A DNA stretch of 64,000 nucleotides from Mycobacterium pinniadriaticum (GTDB lineage: Bacteria > Actinomycetota > Actinomycetes > Mycobacteriales > Mycobacteriaceae). The notes under the pieces were generated by a model, which saw only the letters and a list, made by a program, of their open reading frames with translations, ran no database searches and was not told where the DNA came from. The stretch is taken from contig NZ_JAPJDO010000023.1 of the NCBI RefSeq assembly GCF_026242045.1, positions 1-64,000 on the forward strand, read 5' to 3'. Below, piece after piece: positions 58,087 to 64,000 of the stretch. A program made the position numbers and the translations under genes. Position 1 is the stretch's first letter, and every line of letters begins with the position of its first letter.

Positions 58087-58650
58087 ATGGGACCTTCGAG
58101 GTGGTCGCCTCGTGAGCACGAATTGTTGGCGGTGACCCTGCAGCTTCTGCGCGAACGCGGTTACGAGCGTTTGACCGTCGACGAAGTCGCGGCCACAGCG
58201 CGTGCGAGCAAGGCGACGATCTACCGGCGCTGGCCGAGCAAGGCGCAGTTGGTGTTGGCCGCATTCACCGACGGAATCGGCCAGATCGCCGCACCCCCTG
58301 ACACCGGTAGCTTGCGAAGCGACCTGACCAAACTTGGCGAGTCGTTGTGCCGGTACGCCACAACACGCGCCGATTTGTTCCGGGCAGTGGTCAATGAGCT
58401 CCCTCGCAATGCGGGGCTCGACGAGGCGGTGCAACGCGAGTTCTTGGAACGGCCAAGGGCGTTGATGCGCCGTGTTCTGCGCCAGGCTGTCGCGCGAGGT
58501 GAGATTGATGCCTGCGCGATCGACGACGATGTACTGGATCTGTTGCCGGGGTATCTGTTCTTTCAGGCGCTGACGAAAGGCCGTAACCCAACGCGCCGCA
58601 CAGTCAAGGTCGTCGTCGACGGTGTCATTCTGCCCAGCCTCCATTGGTGA
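58087..58650 (+). CDS. TetR/AcrR family transcriptional regulator
   Basis: A 187-residue TetR repressor. SPREHELLAVTLQLLRERGYERLTVDEVAATARASKATIYRRWPSKAQLVLAAF is a textbook HTH. The C-terminal domain (TetR_C type with LRRVLRQAVARGEIDACAIDDDVLDLLPGYLFFQAL) resembles regulators of efflux or catabolic genes. ATG 58087 is chosen, though AAGGAG is 14 nt away; GTG 58057 would add ten residues. It stands alone, with no obvious target next door except its own AT-rich operator. Confidence 0.82.
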   Translation: MGPSRWSPREHELLAVTLQLLRERGYERLTVDEVAATARASKATIYRRWPSKAQLVLAAFTDGIGQIAAPPDTGSLRSDLTKLGESLCRYATTRADLFRAVVNELPRNAGLDEAVQREFLERPRALMRRVLRQAVARGEIDACAIDDDVLDLLPGYLFFQALTKGRNPTRRTVKVVVDGVILPSLHW

Positions 58651-58737
58651 GGTGAAGTGCTGGACCATTTCGGCTGCCGGCGCGACGGGAGACAACTCCC
58701 GAAGCTTCGCATCGGTGCCGCAATCAAAGACGGAAGC

Positions 58738-59505
58738 CTAGAGATTCTCGACGGTCTTTTGGTCGACCTCGGCATTTCTGAGGTGTCCGCCAGTAGGCGG
58801 GGAGGTTCTGATTCGCCGAAGGTCATGGCGGACTGCCGCGCAACCGATTCCCGCCGCCATCATGATGGAGTCGCACAGCTCGTCTAACTGGATGGGTGGC
58901 GGTAACTCCCCATCCGGGCTTCCATGAAGAGCGTCGACCATTAGCGCGACGAATCGTGGCCATACGCGCGGTGCCGCGCCGCCGGTCGCTTCCAGTATGT
59001 GGGCGTTGGCGAGCAGCATCACCACGACGTCGACTACGCGGACGTCGGTTCGGAGGCTGCCCTCCCGTTGCGCCCGAGTGACCACCTCGCCGATCTTGTC
59101 TAGTACTTCGGCGGTGCGCTGCTCGATGAGTGGACTCGTGAGGAACGCGTTGGGAATTGGGCCCCGCAGCAAGGGTTCAGAGGCTTGCAGCGCGCACAGT
59201 TCCAAGATCAGGCAGCGGAAGCCATCCCAGGGGCGCCTCTTGGCCAGTGCCCTGTCAACCGCCTCGACGTAAGACATGATGTTGCGCTCGAAGGCCGCGG
59301 TCAACAGGCCGGCACGGTTGGGAAACCGTCGGTACACCGTCGCGATGGCAACGCCGGCGGACTGCGCGACATCCTCCAGCGGCACAGAAGGTCCGTGCTC
59401 GGCGAATAGGCGAGCTGCGGCGGCTACGATCCGTTCGCGATTTTGCCGCGCATCGGACCGAAGCGGCCTGCCTTTGCCGTCGCCCGGTTGTGCGTCAGCA
59501 ATCAT
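58738..59505 (-). CDS. TetR/AcrR family transcriptional regulator
   Basis: A 255-residue TetR regulator, longer than usual because of a ~45-residue C-terminal extension. The HTH is RERIVAAAARLFAEHGPSVPLEDVAQSAGVAIATVYRRFPNRAGLLTAAF. The effector domain follows the AcrR-like pattern. It faces the other TetR gene tail to tail (87 nt apart). The palindrome CTGATA/TATCAG about 100 nt upstream is a candidate operator. Target genes cannot be named. Confidence 0.85.
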   Translation of the reverse strand: MIADAQPGDGKGRPLRSDARQNRERIVAAAARLFAEHGPSVPLEDVAQSAGVAIATVYRRFPNRAGLLTAAFERNIMSYVEAVDRALAKRRPWDGFRCLILELCALQASEPLLRGPIPNAFLTSPLIEQRTAEVLDKIGEVVTRAQREGSLRTDVRVVDVVVMLLANAHILEATGGAAPRVWPRFVALMVDALHGSPDGELPPPIQLDELCDSIMMAAGIGCAAVRHDLRRIRTSPPTGGHLRNAEVDQKTVENL

Positions 59506-59607
59506 CCCGCGCGGCCTGCCCGCGCTGGAATAGTTCGCCGGGCGCCGCCTCCGGTATCGGCAGGTAGTCCGGGCCTACGGGCTCCCACTCGGATCGGCAT
59601 CATCATT

Positions 59608-59622
59608 CTGATACTTTATCAG
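59608..59622. promoter_or_regulatory. Inverted repeat, candidate TetR operator
   Basis: CTGATA and TATCAG with a CTT spacer stand in an AT-richer patch in the 291-nt gap between the two minus-strand genes. TAAAGT on the minus strand (59613-59618) is a possible -10 for the downstream tetR. The rest of this gap shows nothing recognisable. Confidence 0.45.
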
Positions 59623-59796
59623 GAATTTCCGGCTGCCGTGTCGGCTGGGCCGCGTCATTGCCGGGCCCCGGCCTGGCTTCGGAACTGAGCGGCCAGAACG
59701 AACTACTCGGTGGCGACGATTCCCGGGCCACCCGAGTAACTCCCCTATACCGACCCCACCGAATCGTCTGCGCTCAACGGTGAAATACGGCCGTCC

Positions 59797-61374
59797 TCAC
59801 ACCAGGGGTTCGGTCAACCCGTGGCGCAGCGCGTACATGCTCGCGCCGATGCGGTTGGATACCCCGATCTTGGCGTAGGTCCGTTCCACGTGATTGCGGG
59901 CCGTCTTCTCGCTGATCACCAGCGCGGCGGCGATCTCCTTGTTGGAGGCGCCGCGTGCCACCTGGCACAGCACCTCGATCTCCCGCGGGGTCAACCCGTC
60001 GGGTCGGGTCCCGGAACGTCGGGTGCGGTGCCCGGCGGCGTGCAGGACGCCCTCCGCGGCGACTTCGTCGAGCTCCCCGTCGCGGACTCGCTCCCGGACC
60101 CGTCGCGCCGCTGCCGCCGGATCCAGAGCGGTGCGGTAAGGCCTTGGCTCCAAGGCTGATTGGTAGGCGACAGCGGCCGCGAGCACTCGGTCGAGCATGC
60201 CGAGAGCGGCGCCGGGTAGGTTGCGCGGATAGCCGGTGCCGTTGACGCATTCGTGGTGGTTGCCGGCGACCTGGGCGACCTGCTCGAGCCCGTTGATCCG
60301 GCTGAGGATGCGGGTGGTGAGGTACGGGTGCAGGCGCATGCGTTCGAACTCCGCTGCCGACAGCGTGGCCGGCTTGGACCAAATCTGGTTGGACACGCCG
60401 ATGCGGCCGAGGTCGTGGACATGGCCTGCCCGGCGAACCATGGTGGCCGCCTCGGCCCCCAGTCCGACCGTCTCCGCGGCCTCGCCGGCCAGCTGAGCTA
60501 CCGCCCGTGAATGGCCAAGTGTGAAAGGACATTTCAGATCCACGAAGTCACCCAGCGCCACCAGCATTTCGTCAAGCGACTGCTGCTGCAGCGGCTCATC
60601 GCGATCCGGGGCGCACGACAGCGCGGCCTCCCACGCCTCGCCGGCCGGCGGGCCCGCGAGGATCGCCTCGGCGTCGGCGCGGAAGGCGTCGACCACCTTC
60701 GGATCGAAGTGCTGGCCGCTGCGTTCGGTCGCCATCTGAACCGCGGCGCTGACCCCACCCGTCCGGTGGTGCACCTCGGCCATGTCGGCGAGCTGGGCCA
60801 CCCGCATCTCGATCGGGATGGCATCGCCGCCGACACTGCCCGGTAGCCCGCGTCCGTCGTAGCGTTCGAAGGTGAATCCCAGGGCCTCCTGCACGCCGGA
60901 TCCCAGGCCCATCCGATCGGCCAGCAGGGCAGCCGAGGTGCAGTGTGAGTGGATCAGCTGGGACATGTTGCCGCGGGCATTGATGAACAGTGTCGCGATG
61001 GAGGTCAGTCGCTGCATGAGGGGCTCACCGCGGCCGATATTGGCGGCCAGGAACCGGTAGTAGGGCAGGCCCGCCCAGTCGATCTGATACGAGTCGCGGC
61101 GCACGGCGATGTCGTCGCCGAACCAGTGTGCGAATTCATGGGAATCCGCATGGCAGCCGATCCACATGACCAGCGTGGCGTAGTACACGCAATCGCGTTG
61201 GTCGCGATCGAGCCCGAGCCGGTCGGCGATGCGGGTGCCGATCAACGCGCTGCGCAGCATGTGCTCGGCGGGCTGACCCAGGCCGAGGTCGATCGCCACC
61301 GAGAGGGCGGCCAACAACTCGGCACGGCTCGGTGCCCGAGTCGGGGGACTGCTGGGGATCCTCGGCACTGCCAC
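59797..61374 (-). CDS. Tandem HD / HD-GYP and LuxR-type HTH protein
   Basis: A 525-residue protein. Residues ~15-250 form a degenerate HD-GYP-like domain (YDGRGLP at 172-178 but no clear HD pair). Residues ~270-440 form an HD-GYP domain with HVHD (318-321), HHE (373-375) and GYP (381-383). Residues ~457-525 are a LuxR/GerE HTH (LTPREIEVLCQVARGASNKEIAAALVISEKTARNHVERTYAKIG). The HD domain could cleave a cyclic (di)nucleotide, linking second-messenger breakdown to DNA binding. The start is uncertain; GTG 61374 is favoured, 17 nt after the upstream gene. Co-transcribed with it. Confidence 0.82.
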   Translation of the reverse strand: MAVPRIPSSPPTRAPSRAELLAALSVAIDLGLGQPAEHMLRSALIGTRIADRLGLDRDQRDCVYYATLVMWIGCHADSHEFAHWFGDDIAVRRDSYQIDWAGLPYYRFLAANIGRGEPLMQRLTSIATLFINARGNMSQLIHSHCTSAALLADRMGLGSGVQEALGFTFERYDGRGLPGSVGGDAIPIEMRVAQLADMAEVHHRTGGVSAAVQMATERSGQHFDPKVVDAFRADAEAILAGPPAGEAWEAALSCAPDRDEPLQQQSLDEMLVALGDFVDLKCPFTLGHSRAVAQLAGEAAETVGLGAEAATMVRRAGHVHDLGRIGVSNQIWSKPATLSAAEFERMRLHPYLTTRILSRINGLEQVAQVAGNHHECVNGTGYPRNLPGAALGMLDRVLAAAVAYQSALEPRPYRTALDPAAAARRVRERVRDGELDEVAAEGVLHAAGHRTRRSGTRPDGLTPREIEVLCQVARGASNKEIAAALVISEKTARNHVERTYAKIGVSNRIGASMYALRHGLTEPLV

Positions 61375-61391
61375 GCGCTCGATTGTGCTCC

Positions 61392-62153
61392 CTAACACGC
61401 GTTGCGGGGTTCTGTTGCCGCGGTGTGCTGGGCCGGGATGTGACGCCGGGGGTCGAAGCTGTCGAAACGCGCGGTGCCGATCACGCACAAGCCCCGTTGC
61501 GGGAGACGGAAATCAGCGAGCCGGCTCTGGGTCGCCAGCGGTGCGACCGTCCCGAGATTGGTGCCGTCGAGGATGGCCCGCGAGCGGCGCACCGCCCAGA
61601 TCTGGCGCGGAGCCACGCGGAAACCCTGTCCGTTGGGGGCGCTGCCCGCCAGCCTCACCTCACCGGCCCCCAGCAGCGAGCCGGCCACCCGACCGATGCC
61701 GGCCAGTAGCGATCTGCTCGCCCAGGCCCATTCGGGCATGGCCCGCCCGACCCGGCTCACCGCCCGGGTAGCCGGCGTGCTGGTCATCTCGACCGTCCAG
61801 TCCAGCAACCCGGGAATCGCGATGGTCAGCGACCAGGGGTTCATCCACGACATAGTGATCTGGCACTGGACCGCCGGAACCGTTGTCGCCGAACTGAAAT
61901 AACGTGAGCAGCTCTGCTCGGCGGGAGTGGTTGAGTAAAAGGTCCACAAACCGGCGGGGTCACGGTGCCACACCGAACGGTAGGCGGGGGAGAACGACGA
62001 CGCGGGGAAGTCGCGGTACGCCAGGTAGTGGCCGGTGTCGAAGGGCAGGCCCATGATGCCGAAACCGCTGACCCGGTCGTCGGTGCCGGCCAGCAGGGTC
62101 GGATGGGCGGCGACGGCACGCGCTGCGCTCTGGGGTGTGCTGATCGTTGTCAT
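61392..62153 (-). CDS. Conserved hypothetical protein
   Basis: A 253-residue soluble protein I do not recognise. It is rich in aromatic residues and beta-forming stretches (GHYLAYRDFPASSFSPAYRSVWHRDPAGLWTFYSTTP, then VQCQITMSWMNPWSLTIAIPGLLDWTVEM), suggesting a beta-barrel, perhaps AttH/lipocalin-like. There is no signal peptide and no catalytic motif. It is first in an operon with the HD-GYP/LuxR protein, so it may provide or sense a ligand for it. CAGCAT 6 nt before the ATG may mark a leaderless start. Confidence 0.6.
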   Translation of the reverse strand: MTTISTPQSAARAVAAHPTLLAGTDDRVSGFGIMGLPFDTGHYLAYRDFPASSFSPAYRSVWHRDPAGLWTFYSTTPAEQSCSRYFSSATTVPAVQCQITMSWMNPWSLTIAIPGLLDWTVEMTSTPATRAVSRVGRAMPEWAWASRSLLAGIGRVAGSLLGAGEVRLAGSAPNGQGFRVAPRQIWAVRRSRAILDGTNLGTVAPLATQSRLADFRLPQRGLCVIGTARFDSFDPRRHIPAQHTAATEPRNAC

Positions 62154-62209
62154 GGATCAATGCTGGCGCCGGACACCGGGTCCGGTCATGGGGCGGCTGC
62201 CCCAATTCT

Positions 62210-62866
62210 TCACTGTCGCCGGCGCAGAGTTTCCCAGTCGTGCTCGGCTTCGAGCTGGGCGATCAGGCTGCGGGTGCGTTCCCTGAGCAGCAGTGTCAAT
62301 CCGAAACCGATGACGATCGCCAGGATCAGGGCGACCCAGGAGAACCGGGACAGCCATTTCTCGGCGGCCAGGCCGAGGTAGTAGACCACCGCGGTAGTGC
62401 CGCCCGCCCAGCACAGGGCACCGGATGCGTTGGCGGCCAGGAAGTGCGGGTAGCGCATGTGCAACGCACCGGCCAGCGGGCCGGCGAGGATCCGCAGCAG
62501 CGCGATGAAGCGTCCGAAGAACACCGCCCACACACCCCACCGGGCGAACAGCTGCTTGGCCAAGGCGACGTGGCCCGGGCCGAAGTGTTTCGGAAACCGC
62601 TTGCCGAGCCGCTCGAACAGTCCCATCCCGAACCGCCGGCCGATGGTGTACCCGATCGTGTCACCGATGATCGCCCCGATGGTGGCGGCGGCGCCGACCC
62701 AGACCGGGTCGATGTCGAGGGTGTGCCGCGAGGCCAGCAGCGCGGCACTCACCAGCGCGATCTCACCCGGCAGCGGGATGCCCAGGCTTTCGATGCCGAT
62801 GATCAGCCCGACGACCAGGTACACCGCCAGCGGTGGGATGGATTCCAGTATCGAGTCGACCGTCAC
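62210..62866 (-). CDS. DedA family membrane protein
   Basis: A 218-residue DedA/SNARE-associated (VTT) family protein with about five membrane helices. ESLGIPLPGEIALVSAALLAS is the conserved N-terminal re-entrant motif. GDTIGYTIGRRFG and FFGRFIALLRILAGPLAGALHMRYPHFLAANASGALCW carry the family Arg and Pro residues. DedA proteins flip undecaprenyl phosphate or other phospholipids. GTG 62866 lies 6 nt after CATCCT, a weak leaderless arrangement. It is downstream of potC on the same strand with a 62-nt gap. Confidence 0.88.
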   Translation of the reverse strand: MTVDSILESIPPLAVYLVVGLIIGIESLGIPLPGEIALVSAALLASRHTLDIDPVWVGAAATIGAIIGDTIGYTIGRRFGMGLFERLGKRFPKHFGPGHVALAKQLFARWGVWAVFFGRFIALLRILAGPLAGALHMRYPHFLAANASGALCWAGGTTAVVYYLGLAAEKWLSRFSWVALILAIVIGFGLTLLLRERTRSLIAQLEAEHDWETLRRRQ

Positions 62867-62928
62867 CCGCCAAGGATGCCGTATCGACGCCCACTACCGA
62901 CGCGAACCGGAGGGTTCGCGTGTCGGGT

Positions 62929-63792
62929 TCAACCTTCCCGCTTGCGCCGGTACATCGTTCCTGCAGCCAGCAGGATCAAGCTGACCACCAGGATCATGGT
63001 GGCAAGCACGTTGATCTGAGGGGGCACAGCGGCTTTCACCGCCGCGTTGACGTACAGCGGGTAGGTCACCGTCGAACCGCTGACGAAGTAGGTGATGATG
63101 AAGTCATCCAACGACAGCGCGAACGACAACATGGCGGCAGCGACAATGCCCGGCACGATCAGCGGCAGCGTCACCTTGAAGAAGGTTCGGGCCGGACCCG
63201 AACCCAGATCCAGTGAGGCGTCCTCGAGTGTCCAGTCGAACCCGCGGATCCGGGCCCGGACGGTCATTGCGATGAAGCTGACCTCAAAGGCCACGTGCGC
63301 GATCAGGATCGTCACGAAGCCGGTGGGCCAGTTGAGGTCCAGGAACAGGGTCAGCAGCGAAGCACCCATGACGACCTCGGGCGAGGTCAGCGGAAGCACC
63401 AGGAAGGTGTCTACCGCGGTGCGGCCCCGAAACCGTTGCCGGACAAGGGCGACGGCCACCAGCGTGCCGAGGACGGTGGCGATCGCCGTCGATACCGCCG
63501 CGACTTCCAGGCTCAGCTTCAACGCGTTGGCCAGTGCGGGGTACTTGAACGGGTGGGCCCAGTTGTCCAGGGTGAAGCCCTGCCAGGTGTAGTTGAACTT
63601 CCCGGCCGGGTTGTTGAACGAGAAGACGATGATCACCAGAATCGGCAGGAACAGGTAGAACAACACCAGCCCGGCGATGATGCGCAGCGCCAGATCCCCG
63701 AGCTTGAACGTGCCCCGGAAGTTGCGGCCCGGCTTGGCGAGTCCGCCGTGGTCGATCGTTTGGGCGATCGCGGCACTGGCTTCGGTCGTCAT
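62929..63792 (-). CDS. ABC transporter permease, spermidine/putrescine type (PotC-like)
   Basis: A 287-residue inner-membrane permease with six predicted helices. The EAA loop is EDASLDLGSGPARTFFKVTLPLIVPGIVAA, which docks to the ATPase. FLPILVIIVFSFNNP and TSPEVVMGASLLTLFLDL are typical of PotC. It pairs with the permease partly seen upstream (PotB-like, 31-nt gap); the binding protein and ATPase are expected beyond the window. Polyamine uptake is likely, though related systems move other small cations. Confidence 0.9.
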   Translation of the reverse strand: MTTEASAAIAQTIDHGGLAKPGRNFRGTFKLGDLALRIIAGLVLFYLFLPILVIIVFSFNNPAGKFNYTWQGFTLDNWAHPFKYPALANALKLSLEVAAVSTAIATVLGTLVAVALVRQRFRGRTAVDTFLVLPLTSPEVVMGASLLTLFLDLNWPTGFVTILIAHVAFEVSFIAMTVRARIRGFDWTLEDASLDLGSGPARTFFKVTLPLIVPGIVAAAMLSFALSLDDFIITYFVSGSTVTYPLYVNAAVKAAVPPQINVLATMILVVSLILLAAGTMYRRKREG

Positions 63793-63823
63793 GCGCGATC
63801 CGCCTTCGCTTCTCGCTGGGTCG

Positions 63824-64000
63824 TCATACCAGGTCCTCCGTACCGAGCGCCCGGGTGTAGATCAGCACACCGACCAGGATGAGCGCCATCAGCACGAAGC
63901 TCAGCGCCGCGGCGGCGGGGTAGTCCTTGACCACCAGGAACTGCTTCTGGATGACGTTGCCGATCATGGTGTTCTGGGTACTGCCCAGATAGTTCACGTT
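63824..64000 (-). CDS. ABC transporter permease C-terminus, PotB-like (partial)
   Basis: Only the last 58 codons are in the window. NYLGSTQNTMIGNVIQKQFL then KDYPAAAALSFVLMALILVGVLIYTR is the typical end of a PotB/spermidine-type permease, with the final membrane helix. It lies directly upstream of the PotC-like gene in the same direction. The N-terminal part and any upstream ATPase gene are outside the window. Confidence 0.85.
   Translation of the reverse strand, partial: NVNYLGSTQNTMIGNVIQKQFLVVKDYPAAAALSFVLMALILVGVLIYTRALGTEDLV

Noticed and set aside
1..64000. tRNA, rRNA or integration sites
   Set aside because: No cloverleaf with T-loop consensus, no rRNA segments and no attachment-type duplications were seen by eye; a covariance search would be the decisive test.

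Overview
The window comes from a high-GC actinobacterium, almost certainly a Mycobacterium (Mycolicibacterium type). The evidence is an MmpS/MmpL pair, a deazaflavin-dependent (Ddn-like) reductase, an LLM F420-type oxidoreductase, a KmtR-type metal sensor, PncA followed by an Rv2042c-like protein, and neighbours of aspS (Rv2572c) matching Rv2566-Rv2569c, Rv2574 and Rv2575 of M. tuberculosis. Gene order differs from M. tuberculosis. About 60 protein genes are present, many with overlapping stops and starts. No rRNA, tRNA, CRISPR, prophage or complete insertion sequence was found. Comparisons with M. tuberculosis are from memory.

Layout. 1-150: low-complexity G/C runs, probably a poor contig edge. 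0.15-3.8 kb: a TetR regulator with an amidohydrolase, an acyl-CoA thioesterase and a DUF427 protein; a shared motif suggests one small regulon. 3.8-9 kb: zinc metallopeptidase, carboxylesterase, SRPBCC protein, aspS and a Ddn-like protein. 9-16.7 kb: thiolase/HxlR divergent pair, a condensation-fold acyltransferase, mmpS-mmpL and two small envelope proteins. 16.7-24.8 kb: a four-gene operon (transglutaminase-DUF2126, circularly permuted ATP-grasp/Alpha-E, a second transglutaminase, a zinc peptidase), which looks like an uncharacterised peptide-ligation and proteolysis system. 24.8-32.8 kb: MerR/SDR, serine hydrolase, DUF3097, and an acyl-CoA dehydrogenase, SDR, SnoaL and LLM group with an IclR regulator. 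32.8-34.2 kb: a frameshifted DUF222/HNH (13E12-type) gene. 34.3-41.6 kb: kmtR-cdf, lipoproteins, a second carboxylesterase, a kinase/CrtC-like fusion and a SCO6745-family protein. 41.6-44.4 kb: gluconate uptake and phosphorylation under GntR control. 44.4-47.7 kb: membrane proteins including an MscS channel.

47.8-53.1 kb: a TetR gene, two methyltransferases, a toroid-fold (prenyltransferase-like) protein, a GT4 glycosyltransferase and a metallo-beta-lactamase-fold hydrolase. A 17-bp motif found at both the tetR start and the divergent glycosyltransferase/hydrolase promoter ties the group together. I do not recognise the pathway. 53.1-56.3 kb: a 71-residue zinc-ribbon protein under an IdeR-like iron box, tail to tail with a 986-residue kinase / M23-like / class III aminotransferase fusion. 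56.4-64 kb: pncA, an Rv2042c-like gene, two TetR regulators, a tandem HD / HD-GYP / LuxR protein, DedA, and part of a spermidine/putrescine-type ABC permease operon.

A recurring signal is leaderless expression. At least nine genes start 6 nt after a TANNNT -10 element with no Shine-Dalgarno sequence, and this fixes several start codons. Many convergent pairs end with touching or overlapping stop codons and have no room for a terminator.
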